A stretch of DNA of 64,000 nt. Origin: Oscillospiraceae bacterium (lineage in GTDB: Bacteria; Bacillota; Clostridia; Oscillospirales; Acutalibacteraceae). Positions 1-10,313 of the stretch are shown piece after piece. The position numbers and the translations under genes are program-made. A model generated the notes under the pieces. The model was not told the origin of the DNA, made no database searches, and saw nothing but the letters and a program-made list of their open reading frames with translations. The stretch covers positions 1 through 64,000 of the forward strand of contig SVPG01000001.1 of assembly GCA_015065975.1 (NCBI GenBank), given 5' to 3'. Position 1 is the first letter of the stretch; the number at the start of each line of letters is the position of its first letter.

Positions 1-1234
<1,234 letters not shown>

Positions 1235-1317
1235 TCAAAATTTATTTAATGTTAAAAACCGTCACGGCGGGTGAAACAAATCGGTTGACACCCCTAAAAA
1301 TTAAGTGCATAATAAAC

Positions 1318-2952
1318 CTATATACCGCTCCACGAAAGCTCGGTTATACCGCCGTCTATCTGCGAACTGAGCGAAAGTATACGGTTTATGACGGCCTGTC
1401 CGTCGGCACCGAACTGCGGTATCGGCTGATAGTTGTTGCTCGCCGTTTTTGTCGACGTGGTTTTGCACGGTACTGCCGATATTCCGGAGACCGACGCCAT
1501 TCCGTTGACGCTGGTTATCTTTGCTCTTAGAATCATCGTTTCGGGGCTTGTTACCGAAGCATTTCCGCCGAAGCTGAAATTGCCGAGGCTGTATGCTATG
1601 TAGCCGCTCGAGTATCGCTCTATACCCTGCAGCACGTGGGGATGATGTCCGACAACAAGATCCGCACCGCTGTCGATCATCTCTCTTCCCGCGGTCTGCT
1701 GCCATCTTTCGGGAACGACAGCCCTCTCCACTCCCCAGTGGACATTTACGACAACAACAGCGTTATCGCTTTTATACGTTCTTATAAGATTCAGGAGACT
1801 GTCGCGCACATCACCGCTGTACTCAACACCTACAAAGGAATATGATATCAGAACGATTTTTATTCCTCCCGCAATCGGCAGCTCATACACACACGGGGTG
1901 TTGTTGTAGCAATACTTAACACCCGCCTGCGAAAGTGCCGACATTGTGTCGTTTCTTCCCGTATCATAATAATCTCCCGAATGATTGTTTGAGAGATTTA
2001 CCGCTTCGACCGATGAACCTGTCAGGATTTTCGTGTACGCCGCATCGCCTCTGAAAAAGAAGCTCTTGTCGCGGTGTTCGGTGCGCTGAGTCAGGACGCA
2101 TTCAAGGTTCGCCACGGTCAGCGAATCGGCATAGAACACGCCTTTGACCTTATCAAACGGATAGGTCTCGCTACCCGAAAGACGGTAAACCGCCGGGAAC
2201 TGGTTCGCCTGATCCTGTTCATTGAACCTGCCGAAGGTGCAGTCGCCGACAAACGATATGACCGCCATATTTTCGACAGTCTCTCTTCTCGCACTGCACG
2301 CCGTTGCCGCAAGCAGACATTCCTCACGGCTCAGACCGATATTCGGCATTGCCGATATCGATGAAAGAAGCAGCGCGGAATCGCCGTTTCCCGTACTGAA
2401 CGCCAGTATGCGATCCATCAGCTCGAACAGCTGAACCGCACCCTCTTCGGTGCATCGACCAAGCTGATCCTTGAGCTCTGTTGCCCTGTTGAACACGGTT
2501 ATATCCGCAGCGTGTACGGATAGCTCCTTTATCATCTCGGAGGTCTTTGCAAAGATATCGCTCGTAACAACGATATTTACCGTCGCACTGCAGTTTTTTC
2601 CGCTTGCTGTTATGACCGCTTCGCCGCTTCGATATGCGGTTATCGTGCCGCTCTGCGTGACGCCTGCGACCGACTCGTCGGAGCTCGTCCAGACAATGGT
2701 CTCGGTGGAGCTCTGCGGCTCAACGGTGAGCATCGGAACGACCTGACCGCCCGCCGCAACGGTAAGCGTATCGGCGGAAAAGTTCATCTGCTGTGCATGC
2801 GTCGCATCCATCATCAGTATACTCGTTTCCCTGTTCTCGTCATAATCGCAGGAACCATATCCGAGCTGAATGGTAATCATTATATTCATCGCAACAAGCG
2901 TCATAATAAGCAATATGATTATTGCGCTTCTGCCGGTCGTCTCTCTCAACAA
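1318..2952 (-). CDS. CapA-family (PGA_cap) metallophosphatase-like protein with an Ig-like Big2 domain
   Basis: A 544-residue membrane-anchored or exported protein. One hydrophobic segment lies at about residues 10-30, a bacterial Ig-like (Big2) domain at about 55-130 (VEPQSSTETIVWTSSDES, then GTITAYRSGEAVITA), a helical linker, and a CapA/PGA_cap domain from about 235 to the end. The CapA motifs are all present: GDCTFGRF, ANLECVLT, NLSNNHSGDYYDTG, HWGVE, GADLVVGHHPHV and YSLGNFSFGG. The family is related to calcineurin-like phosphoesterases and includes the poly-gamma-glutamate protein CapA, but most members have no proven substrate and no other cap genes are nearby. No in-frame ATG fits; TTG at 2952 (or 2949) follows GGGGGTGAG. 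Divergent from polA. Confidence 0.85.
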   Translation of the reverse strand: MLRETTGRSAIIILLIMTLVAMNIMITIQLGYGSCDYDENRETSILMMDATHAQQMNFSADTLTVAAGGQVVPMLTVEPQSSTETIVWTSSDESVAGVTQSGTITAYRSGEAVITASGKNCSATVNIVVTSDIFAKTSEMIKELSVHAADITVFNRATELKDQLGRCTEEGAVQLFELMDRILAFSTGNGDSALLLSSISAMPNIGLSREECLLAATACSARRETVENMAVISFVGDCTFGRFNEQDQANQFPAVYRLSGSETYPFDKVKGVFYADSLTVANLECVLTQRTEHRDKSFFFRGDAAYTKILTGSSVEAVNLSNNHSGDYYDTGRNDTMSALSQAGVKYCYNNTPCVYELPIAGGIKIVLISYSFVGVEYSGDVRDSLLNLIRTYKSDNAVVVVNVHWGVERAVVPERWQQTAGREMIDSGADLVVGHHPHVLQGIERYSSGYIAYSLGNFSFGGNASVTSPETMILRAKITSVNGMASVSGISAVPCKTTSTKTASNNYQPIPQFGADGQAVINRILSLSSQIDGGITELSWSGI

Positions 2953-2988
2953 AGCTCACCCCCTCGCCGACTTTTCACATACGTAATC

Positions 2989-3017
2989 ATTATATAAGAA
3001 ACCTCGCACTTTTTCAA
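2989..3017 (-). promoter_or_regulatory. Promoter of the capA-like gene
   Basis: Minus-strand TTGAAA (3012-3017), 17-bp spacer, TATAAT (2989-2994). It lies in the 117-bp divergent region between the capA-like gene and polA and points at the former. Confidence 0.65.
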
Positions 3018-3069
3018 CCTTTTACGATTTTCAAAATAAACGCCGCCCGACGGCAAAATGGAGTAAAAT

Positions 3070-5655
3070 ATGAAACTTCTTGTTCTCGACGGAAACAGTA
3101 TAATCAACCGCGCATTCTACGGTGTCCGCCCCCTCACCACAAAGGACGGTCAGCCGACAAATGCCGTTTACGGATTTCTCACAATGCTTGAGAAAATGCG
3201 CGCCGACACGCGTCCCGATGCGATAGCTGTCGCATTCGATATGCGTGCTCCCACATTCAGACACATAAAATACTCCGGATACAAAGCCAAACGCAAAGGA
3301 ATGCCCGAAGAGCTCGCCGCTCAGATGCAGCCGCTCAAGGACCTTCTCACCGCACTCGGACTTCGCATAATAACGGCGGAGGGCTGGGAGGCTGACGACA
3401 TTCTCGGAACGCTTGCCGAGTCCTGCCGTCGGTCGGGCGACGAATGCGTTATAGCAACGGGTGACCGCGACACCCTTCAGCTCATCGGCTCGGGTGTTAC
3501 GGTGAGACTTCTTTCAAGTCACAACGGACGCGCAGAGGCCGTTATTTACGACGAGGACGCCATAATGGAAAAATACGGCGTCACTCCCCGTCAGCTCATA
3601 GATATCAAAGCCATTCAGGGTGATTCGAGCGATAATATCCCCGGTGTCCCCGGCATCGGTGAAAAGGGCGCAGGCGAGCTTATAAAGAAATTCGGAAGTC
3701 TCGACAGCGTCTACGAAAACATCGATGATCCCACAATAAAAGCAGGTATGCGCACAAAGCTTGAAAGCGGCAAGGACAGCGCATATCTCAGCTATTGGCT
3801 CGGAACGGTTCAGACCGACGCGCCCGTCCCCCTCGAACCGAGCGAATATATTCCGAAGGAACCCGACTACGCAGAGGTTCGCCGAATGATGATCTCGCTC
3901 GAGCTCTTCTCCCTGATGGAGCGCATGAAGATCCCCGCTGCTTCCCAGTCTGCCGAGCCAAAAAGCGAAGAACCTTCCGAAAAGAAAGCTTTCTCCGTCG
4001 GTTTCTGCAGCGCTGACGAAGCAATAAAATCCGCCTGCGACGCAAAATGCGCCGACATAGTCATGTGTCCGTCAGGTGCCGCTGCGCTGTGTATCGGCGA
4101 ATCGGTCTCGGTCGTTCAGTCTGATGAAGCTTCGGTATTCCTCAAAAAAATCTGGTCGGACGAAAGTATCAAAAAACGTACACACGATATAAAGGCTCTC
4201 GACAAGCTTATGCGCAGTTTCGGCTGTACTCAGCCGCCCGCAGGTTTCACGATGGACACAATGCTTGCTGCGTATCTTGTCAATCCCACCGCAAATGATT
4301 ACTCTCTCGAGCGCCTTGCTGCTCAGTATTCCGAGCCCTGCGACGATCTTCCCCCGTTTCTCGCTGACGCCGCCTGCGCCGTAAGATTCCCCTCTGTGGC
4401 CGACGCTCTCGAAAAGGCTGTTGAAAAGAACGGCGTCAGTTCTCTCCTTCGCGATATGGAGATTCCCCTCGCGATCGTTCTTTCCGATATGGAAGAGGCG
4501 GGATTTGCCACGGATGCAAAGGGCATCGAGGATTTTGCCGTCAGACTCTCCGACCGTATCGAGCTGCTTGTCGGGGATATTTACGAAACCGTCGGTTATG
4601 AATTCAATCTCAACAGTCCAAAACAGATGGGACAGGCCCTCTTTGAAAAGCTTATGCTTCCCGGCGGCAAGAAGACAAAGACGGGATACTCGACAAGCGC
4701 CGAAGTTCTCGAAGGTCTGCGCGGACAGCACGAAGTCATCGACAACATTCTTGAATACCGCTCACTTTCAAAGCTCCATTCGACGTATTGTGTCGGACTT
4801 CTGAAGGAAATAAAGCCTGACGGAAGAATCCACACAAGCTTCAAACAGGCCGAAACACGTACGGGAAGAATCAGCTCCACCGAGCCGAATTTGCAGAATA
4901 TTCCCGTGCGAACCGAGCTTGGTCGCGAAATGCGAGGTTTCTTTGTTGCCGCTCCGGGTAAGGTCCTCATCGACGCCGACTACAGTCAGATCGAGCTCAG
5001 AGTCCTTGCTCACATCGCGGGCGACAAAACCATGATCGACGCTTTCCGAAACAACGCCGATATCCACACAATCACAGCTGCTCAGGTTTTCGGAGTTGAG
5101 CCCGATGCCGTCACTCCTCAGATGAGATCAAACGCAAAAGCCGTAAACTTCGGTATTGTTTACGGAATTTCAGCCTTCTCTCTCGCAAAGGATATCGGCG
5201 TTTCGCGTGCCGATGCTGATGCTTATATAAAAGGATACATGAACCGATACAAGGCTGTTTCCGATTATATGAAACGAGTCGTAGAAGAGGCAAAGCTCAA
5301 CGGCTGCGCTCAGACTCTTTACGGACGCAAAAGACCCCTCCCCGAGCTCGCATCTTCAAACTTCAATATGCGTTCTTTCGGAGAGCGTGTTGCAAGAAAT
5401 ATGCCCATTCAGGGAACTGCCGCAGATATAATCAAGCTGGCTATGGTACGAGTTTTTGACAGGCTCCGCCGCGAAAATATCGACGCAAGACTCATAATGC
5501 AGGTGCACGACGAGCTTATCGTAGAGGCTACCGAAGCAGATGCCGAAAAGGCTCTCTCAATACTCATTGAAGAGATGACAAACGCCGCATCTCTCGACGT
5601 CCCTCTCCTCGTCGACGCACACATCGGTAAAACCTGGCTTGAAGCTAAAGGATAA
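3070..5655 (+). CDS. polA: DNA polymerase I
   Basis: Fills gaps and removes RNA primers during replication and repair. The 861-residue protein has the three Pol I parts in order: an N-terminal 5'-3' exonuclease (LLVLDGNSIINRAFYGVRPL, VAFDMRAPTFRH, ADDILGTLA, QGDSSDNIPGVPGIGEKGA), a central region in the place of the 3'-5' exonuclease, and a polymerase domain with motif A (DADYSQIELRVLAHIAGD), motif B (RSNAKAVNFGIVYG) and motif C (MQVHDELIVE). The central region, about residues 320-430, has no recognisable DxE exonuclease motif, as in proofreading-deficient Bacillus Pol I. The ATG at 3070 follows TGGAGT. A strong terminator ends the gene, so it is probably a single-gene unit. Confidence 0.97.
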   Translation: MKLLVLDGNSIINRAFYGVRPLTTKDGQPTNAVYGFLTMLEKMRADTRPDAIAVAFDMRAPTFRHIKYSGYKAKRKGMPEELAAQMQPLKDLLTALGLRIITAEGWEADDILGTLAESCRRSGDECVIATGDRDTLQLIGSGVTVRLLSSHNGRAEAVIYDEDAIMEKYGVTPRQLIDIKAIQGDSSDNIPGVPGIGEKGAGELIKKFGSLDSVYENIDDPTIKAGMRTKLESGKDSAYLSYWLGTVQTDAPVPLEPSEYIPKEPDYAEVRRMMISLELFSLMERMKIPAASQSAEPKSEEPSEKKAFSVGFCSADEAIKSACDAKCADIVMCPSGAAALCIGESVSVVQSDEASVFLKKIWSDESIKKRTHDIKALDKLMRSFGCTQPPAGFTMDTMLAAYLVNPTANDYSLERLAAQYSEPCDDLPPFLADAACAVRFPSVADALEKAVEKNGVSSLLRDMEIPLAIVLSDMEEAGFATDAKGIEDFAVRLSDRIELLVGDIYETVGYEFNLNSPKQMGQALFEKLMLPGGKKTKTGYSTSAEVLEGLRGQHEVIDNILEYRSLSKLHSTYCVGLLKEIKPDGRIHTSFKQAETRTGRISSTEPNLQNIPVRTELGREMRGFFVAAPGKVLIDADYSQIELRVLAHIAGDKTMIDAFRNNADIHTITAAQVFGVEPDAVTPQMRSNAKAVNFGIVYGISAFSLAKDIGVSRADADAYIKGYMNRYKAVSDYMKRVVEEAKLNGCAQTLYGRKRPLPELASSNFNMRSFGERVARNMPIQGTAADIIKLAMVRVFDRLRRENIDARLIMQVHDELIVEATEADAEKALSILIEEMTNAASLDVPLLVDAHIGKTWLEAKG

Positions 5656-5671
5656 AAAACAACATGTAAAA

Positions 5672-5708
5672 AAACACTGCAAAGAAATTCTTTGCAGTGT
5701 TTTTTTTA
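5672..5708 (+). terminator. Rho-independent terminator after polA
   Basis: A 12-bp stem (ACACTGCAAAGA paired with TCTTTGCAGTGT) is followed by a run of eight T on the + strand. Confidence 0.9.
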
Positions 5709-5777
5709 TTGGTCGCATATTTTTTCCTGAATCAGACAATACTGTTATTGAATTCTAAGAAAGGAGATTATCAACAA

Positions 5778-6575
5778 ATGAGTATCAGTTTCTCAAAAAA
5801 AGGCAAAAAGACATCGGGCAAAAACAGAGCTTTCCTTACTGCAATAGCTTTGTGCTGTGCTGCGGTCGCTCTTGTTGCATGGTCATCTGCTCTCAACAAC
5901 AGTTCACAGTCCGCAACGGACTATAAGGTTGAAGATTTCCCCGTTCAGGATTATACAGACAGTAATATTGAGTGGTACGATGACGAATCGGAATCTGTCT
6001 ATCATGAAGAAGAACCCGTTCCTCCAAGTCAGAGCGTTTCCGTTGAGGAAAATTTGCCCGAAATAACTCAACCGGTTTCCATACAGACCGAATACACCGA
6101 TCCTGCAGCAGTATCTGTTTCGGCAACGGTATCAACTGCCGACACTGAAATTGAGCTTGCAGAAGTATCTTATCAGCTGCCGATTTCGGGCGGAATTATC
6201 TGTGATTTTTCAGGCAATGATCTTGTTTTCAGCAAGACCATGTGCGACTGGCGGGTTCATCAGGGAATTGATATCGAATGTGCGGTCGGTACATCAATCA
6301 CTTCCTGCGGTAACGGTACGGTTTTTGACGTAATCGACGACCCAATGTTCGGTACTACTGTAATAATGGATCTTTCGGGCGGGAAAACACTCTATTACTG
6401 CGGTCTTGAAAGCTCATCAGTAACGGTAAAGAAGGGACAGAGTGTAAAAGCCGGCGACATTCTCGGAACTGTCGGTGTTGTTCCATGCGAATCGGCTGAC
6501 GGAACACATCTTCATCTCGCCCTTGTCAAAGACGGCGTCTATGTCGACCCTATCGCATCATTGGGCATCAAGTAA
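5778..6575 (+). CDS. Membrane-anchored M23 (LytM) peptidase, SpoIIQ-like
   Basis: Predicted to cleave or bind peptidoglycan cross-bridges outside the membrane. The 265-residue protein has a short basic N-terminus, one transmembrane segment at about residues 18-36, an acidic Ser/Pro-rich linker and a C-terminal M23 domain. Zinc-ligand motifs are intact: HxxxD (His161, Asp165 in HQGIDI) and HxH (His244, His246 in GTHLHLAL). Start chosen at 5778 because AAGGAGA stands about 11 bases before it; the same frame is open further upstream but without a ribosome site and into the polA terminator. The topology and size resemble clostridial SpoIIQ, which keeps its zinc site unlike the Bacillus protein, but no spoIIIAH partner is in view, so a general wall hydrolase is also possible. 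Confidence 0.85.
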   Translation: MSISFSKKGKKTSGKNRAFLTAIALCCAAVALVAWSSALNNSSQSATDYKVEDFPVQDYTDSNIEWYDDESESVYHEEEPVPPSQSVSVEENLPEITQPVSIQTEYTDPAAVSVSATVSTADTEIELAEVSYQLPISGGIICDFSGNDLVFSKTMCDWRVHQGIDIECAVGTSITSCGNGTVFDVIDDPMFGTTVIMDLSGGKTLYYCGLESSSVTVKKGQSVKAGDILGTVGVVPCESADGTHLHLALVKDGVYVDPIASLGIK

Positions 6576-6596
6576 AAATAATTTCAGACACAAAAA

Positions 6597-6621
6597 ATCC
6601 CCGGAAAATTTCCGGGGATTT
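6597..6621. terminator. Bidirectional terminator between the M23 and permease genes
   Basis: A near-perfect palindrome AATCCCCGGAAAATTTCCGGGGATT between convergent genes at 6575 and 6638. It is flanked by A-rich and T-rich sequence and could serve both strands. Confidence 0.8.
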
Positions 6622-6637
6622 AATGAATCAAAACAGA

Positions 6638-7525
6638 TTACTCCTTAACGGAACCGAGTGCAACACCCTCGATGATGTACTTCGAAAGGAAGATGTAAAC
6701 GATAAGCATCGGGAGAACTGTAAGAGTCAGTCCGCAGTAAACAACACCGTACTCGGTCTGATAGCGGTTAGACGAAAGGTTCTGAACGACGATCGGAAGT
6801 GTCTTCTTATCGATTGAGTTGATGATGAGGGAAGGCATGTACATGTTGTTCCAAGAGGTAACAAATGCGAAGATGCCCTGTGTAGCAACAGCGGGAAGCA
6901 TGATCGGCAGAGCAATCTTATTGAATGTGCCGAACTCAGTGCAGCCATCGATACGGGAAGCCTCAACGATCTCAAGGGGAAGTGCACCCTGGATGTACTG
7001 TCTCATGAAGAAAACAGTAGCAGGAGCAGCGATAGCCGGAAGAATAAGCGGCCAGAATGTATCGATCATGTTGAAAGAATACATGAGGTTGATGAAACCA
7101 ACGGTAGAAACCTGAGTCGGGATCATCATGATAGCAACGATGAAAGTATACATAGCGCTGCGGAGCTTGAAGCGATATACAACGAGTGCATATGCTGCAA
7201 GGCAGGAAGAATACAGTCCGAGAACTGTAGAAGAAGTCGATATGATCAAGCTGTTGAGCATGGACTTGAAGATATCGAAGGAACCCTGAGAGTTCTTGAG
7301 AAGAATCTCGAGGTTGTGAGCAAACTGGTCGCTCGGGATAAGTGTAAGACTGTTCTGAATCTCAGCCGAGGATCTGGTTGCGTTGACAATCATGATCCAG
7401 AAAGGCAGGATACTCAGAATAGAAAGAAATACGCAAAGGATGTGAATAAAGGTCTTCTGCACAGCTATACCGGCGGAATAGTTGCCTACCTTTTCGCCTT
7501 TTGCATTAAGAGTAGTAGCAGCCAT
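6638..7525 (-). CDS. Carbohydrate ABC transporter permease, MalG type
   Basis: Inner half of a type I sugar uptake system. The 295-residue protein has six predicted membrane helices and the cytoplasmic EAA loop that docks to the ATPase (EASRIDGCTEFGTFNKIALP, about residues 185-205), typical of the MalG/CUT1 family. It overlaps the preceding permease by one base in a TAATG arrangement and has GGAGGTG before its ATG, so the two are translationally coupled. The operon order is binding protein, MalF-type, MalG-type. No ATPase is present, so a shared MsmX-like ATPase elsewhere probably powers it. The substrate cannot be told from sequence. Confidence 0.93.
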   Translation of the reverse strand: MAATTLNAKGEKVGNYSAGIAVQKTFIHILCVFLSILSILPFWIMIVNATRSSAEIQNSLTLIPSDQFAHNLEILLKNSQGSFDIFKSMLNSLIISTSSTVLGLYSSCLAAYALVVYRFKLRSAMYTFIVAIMMIPTQVSTVGFINLMYSFNMIDTFWPLILPAIAAPATVFFMRQYIQGALPLEIVEASRIDGCTEFGTFNKIALPIMLPAVATQGIFAFVTSWNNMYMPSLIINSIDKKTLPIVVQNLSSNRYQTEYGVVYCGLTLTVLPMLIVYIFLSKYIIEGVALGSVKE

Positions 7526-8655
7526 TAGTTCACACCTCCACGAAGAGATTTTTTGTAAGCCTTAATTGCAGCCTTCTCCTTCTTTCTCTGCTCAATTTCG
7601 TCCTTATCGCGCATCATGAAGAAGATCATAGCGCCGAAGACAGCTGTTACAGCAAAGAGAAGGATAGCGATTGCAGAAGCCATACCATAGTCAGGCATGA
7701 TAGTGCTTACACGCTCAGAAATAAGATAAACAACAGTCTGGTTCATGTTGAATGCCTCGAGACCAGCCTCAGCTCTCATAGAGATGAGCTTCGGGATATC
7801 GAACATCTGCAGACCGCCTATGAGCGAAGTGATGAGAGTATAGGTCAGCATCGGCTTGAGCAGCGGCAGAGTGATCTTGTAGAAGATCTGCGTGTTGTTC
7901 GCACCGTCGATCTGTGCAGCCTCATAGAGAGACGGGCTGATACCAAGAATACCAGCGATAAGAACGATCATGGTATGACCATACCACATCCAGAAGTTTA
8001 TGAACGCAATTATGAGTCGGGAAGGCCAACCTTCACGAATGAAGTTAATCTTCTCGAACGCATCATATTCTGCTTTAGTGATCCAACCTGCATCGAACTG
8101 AACATTATTCCACCACTCACGGATGAGGTTGACAGGACCCGAATGACCAAAGAGGGTCTTGAACAGCATAGCGATAGAAGCTGCTGTGATAATGTTCGGC
8201 AGATAGATGAAGAACTTGTATGCACCCTGGCCGCGAACACGAAGACGCGCGTTGGTAAACCATGCAGCAAGGAGAAGTGCAAGAAGCATCTGGGGGAAGA
8301 AGTTGATAAGCCACATAATAGTGGTGTTTCTGAAAGATCCGAGAACAGCCTGGCTGTTAGCGGAAGCAGGATCAAAAATGTCTTTAAAGTTATGGAAAAG
8401 GTCAATGTTGCCGAAATTTGCGAAGAAATCAGCAGACTTGACTGTGGAACCGTCCTTAAGATAGAAGTCCGGTCCGAGATATTCGCCAACGCCTATCTTG
8501 AAATATCTGGTTGCAGAATAATAGAACGTTGTAAGAAGGGGATACAAAGAGAAAACGAAATAAGCAATAAAAAACGGTGCAACAAAGAAATAGCCGTAAC
8601 GGCTGTAATTAACTCTGCCGCGTCCGCGTTTGATCTGAGGGGCGTTCCCTTTCAT
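7525..8655 (-). CDS. Carbohydrate ABC transporter permease, MalF type
   Basis: Second membrane subunit of the same uptake system, 376 residues. A short basic N-terminus is followed by a first membrane helix (FFVAPFFIAYFVFSLYPLL), a large extracellular loop of about 80 residues and five more helices, with an EAA loop (EAAQIDGANNTQIFYKITLP) in the C-terminal third. The ATG at 8655 is preferred because AAGGAG lies upstream; a longer reading to 8718 would begin inside a strong hairpin. It follows the binding-protein gene after a 127-bp gap containing that hairpin, which probably lowers permease expression relative to the binding protein. Confidence 0.93.
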   Translation of the reverse strand: MKGNAPQIKRGRGRVNYSRYGYFFVAPFFIAYFVFSLYPLLTTFYYSATRYFKIGVGEYLGPDFYLKDGSTVKSADFFANFGNIDLFHNFKDIFDPASANSQAVLGSFRNTTIMWLINFFPQMLLALLLAAWFTNARLRVRGQGAYKFFIYLPNIITAASIAMLFKTLFGHSGPVNLIREWWNNVQFDAGWITKAEYDAFEKINFIREGWPSRLIIAFINFWMWYGHTMIVLIAGILGISPSLYEAAQIDGANNTQIFYKITLPLLKPMLTYTLITSLIGGLQMFDIPKLISMRAEAGLEAFNMNQTVVYLISERVSTIMPDYGMASAIAILLFAVTAVFGAMIFFMMRDKDEIEQRKKEKAAIKAYKKSLRGGVN

Positions 8656-8700
8656 ATCAAACCACACTCCTTTTTTACACAGAGAATGACTAAATGAGAA

Positions 8701-8733
8701 ATAGTGGGGTGAGGGCAAAACCTCACCCCACTA
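8701..8733 (-). other. Strong intergenic stem-loop between binding-protein and permease genes
   Basis: ATAGTGGGGTGAGG pairs perfectly with CCTCACCCCACTAT across a short loop. On the minus strand it is followed by mixed sequence rather than a T run, so it looks like an mRNA-stabilising or processing hairpin or a leaky terminator. Such structures commonly leave more mRNA for the binding protein than for its permeases. Confidence 0.75.
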
Positions 8734-8782
8734 TTAAACTAGGTTATTCGTCAAATTATACAGTGTGTATTGTCACTAATAA

Positions 8783-10150
8783 TTAGCCGACGTTAACAAC
8801 AGGAAGAGTTGCGGAGAGCTCAGTCTTGAATGCCTCAACTGCAGCGTCCTTGCTCTCGTACTTGCCAGTAGCATAGTCCTGAGCAACAGCCTTGTAGAGA
8901 TCCTCAACGTCTCTGTCGAACTTGGAGAGATACTTCATCTCAACCTTTGCAGCGGGCTCTGCGAAAACAGCATAGAAGTTCTGGCCGCAGAGGAAGTCCA
9001 TGGTGATGGAATCGTCAGCTGCAAGCTCTTCCATCTTAGCCTGCTGGTTAGCAAAGTTGCCGGAATCAACAGCCCAATCAGTAAGGAAGTCAGCGTCGCA
9101 GGACCAAGTGTACATAACGTCCTTAGCAAGATCCATGTTGTCGCAGTATACGGATGCGAGCATCCAAGTGCCGCCCCAGAAGAAGCCAACAGGACCAGTG
9201 ATTGCACGCCAGAAGGTCTCAGTGCTGAGACCAGTGTTCATGCAGAACGGAATGTGCCATGTGCAGGAGAGGTAAGAGAAGACGTCACCGGTGGTCTCGT
9301 AACCAGCAGCCCACTCAGTGCCCCACTGGCCGTAACCGCCGTTAGCGGGGATAGCGCCGGACTCCTGGATAGCCTTAGCGATATCGAAGTAACCAGTGAT
9401 GTAGTCGTTGAGGCCGAGGTTGTACTCAGCGTCAACCCAAGCAGCAGTTCTGCCTGCCTTGTAAGCATACCAAACGTCGCCAAGGCCAGCTACGAAGTAG
9501 TAACCATTGCCGAGTTCCTTATCCTTAGCAGCGAAAGCAGAAGCAGTCTCGATGTACTTATCCCAATCGGAAACGAGAGCCTGAACAGCCTCGTCCTGAG
9601 CAGCGTCTCTGGTCTCAGCGATGCCGAAGTACTCCTCGGTCCAGTCAGTTCTGTAGGTCATTGCGCCCGGGCAAGCCTGCCAGGAAACAGCCTTAACAGC
9701 ACCCTTAGCATCGGTACCGATCTCGAGAGTGTAAGCATAGCAGCCAGCAAGATCATCAGCAGTGATGCCGAGATCAGCAACGTCCATGGTGTAAGCGGAC
9801 TGAACATACTTGGTGATATAGTCAGCCTCAGCAAGGAAAAGGTCAACAGCCTCGCCGTTAGCAAGAGCGTTATCAAGCTTAGTCTGATAAACGCCGCCCT
9901 GGTCGGTGTTAACTACGAACTCAACTGCGATGTTGTCGAACTCAGCAGCCTTGTCCTCAGTCCAGTAGTAGTTCTCGAAGAAGCCCTTGAACTCTTCGTT
10001 CCATACGTAAACGGTAAATGTGTCGCCAGTGTTAACCATGCCAGTGTCCTCAGTAGCAGGAGCAGCAGGCTCGTTTCCGCAAGCTGCGAAGAGAGCAGCA
10101 ACCATAAGGACTGCGAGCAGCATTGCGACTACGCTTCTGAATTTCTTCAT
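8783..10150 (-). CDS. Sugar ABC transporter substrate-binding lipoprotein
   Basis: A 455-residue extracellular solute-binding protein (family 1 type). A lipoprotein signal peptide ends at lipobox LFAAC with Cys24 as the lipidated residue, followed by a linker rich in Ala, Pro and Glu. The mature part contains the binding-protein style opening FTVYVWNEEFKGFFENYY and a long aromatic-rich body (many Trp and Tyr), which suits an oligosaccharide ligand, though the actual sugar is unknown. The ATG at 10150 follows GGAGG. First gene of a binding-protein/MalF/MalG operon; codon choice is strongly biased (GCAGC, AAG, CTC/CTT), consistent with high expression. Confidence 0.93.
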   Translation of the reverse strand: MKKFRSVVAMLLAVLMVAALFAACGNEPAAPATEDTGMVNTGDTFTVYVWNEEFKGFFENYYWTEDKAAEFDNIAVEFVVNTDQGGVYQTKLDNALANGEAVDLFLAEADYITKYVQSAYTMDVADLGITADDLAGCYAYTLEIGTDAKGAVKAVSWQACPGAMTYRTDWTEEYFGIAETRDAAQDEAVQALVSDWDKYIETASAFAAKDKELGNGYYFVAGLGDVWYAYKAGRTAAWVDAEYNLGLNDYITGYFDIAKAIQESGAIPANGGYGQWGTEWAAGYETTGDVFSYLSCTWHIPFCMNTGLSTETFWRAITGPVGFFWGGTWMLASVYCDNMDLAKDVMYTWSCDADFLTDWAVDSGNFANQQAKMEELAADDSITMDFLCGQNFYAVFAEPAAKVEMKYLSKFDRDVEDLYKAVAQDYATGKYESKDAAVEAFKTELSATLPVVNVG

Positions 10151-10169
10151 TGATTTTTCCTCCTCGATA

Positions 10170-10185
10170 AAAATAACGTTATTTT
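10170..10185. promoter_or_regulatory. Perfect 16-bp palindrome, LacI-type operator candidate
   Basis: AAAATAACGTTATTTT is symmetric about a central CG, the hallmark of LacI/GalR-family operators. It lies in the leader between the predicted promoter and the ribosome site of the sugar-binding protein. No LacI-family gene is in this window. Confidence 0.6.
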
Positions 10186-10284
10186 GGTCAACGTTCCCGA
10201 TTATGAACTAAACTCCTTCTAGTCTCGGTTCACCACGCCGAAACAGGAACAAGCTTTGTTTCGTGGGAACATTTTACCCTGAAA

Positions 10285-10313
10285 TATATTGAACACACGT
10301 TTGTGTGTTGCAA
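10285..10313 (-). promoter_or_regulatory. Possible promoter of the sugar ABC operon with internal inverted repeat
   Basis: Minus-strand TTGCAA (10308-10313), 17-bp spacer and AATATA (10285-10290). The inverted repeat AACACAC (10292-10298) and GTGTGTT (10303-10309) fills the spacer and reaches the -35 hexamer. The -10 is weak, so the call is tentative; a second regulator site is plausible. Confidence 0.4.

Noticed and set aside
8656-8718. Longer N-terminus for the MalF-type permease
   Set aside because: Begins within the intergenic hairpin; ATG 8655 has the ribosome site.
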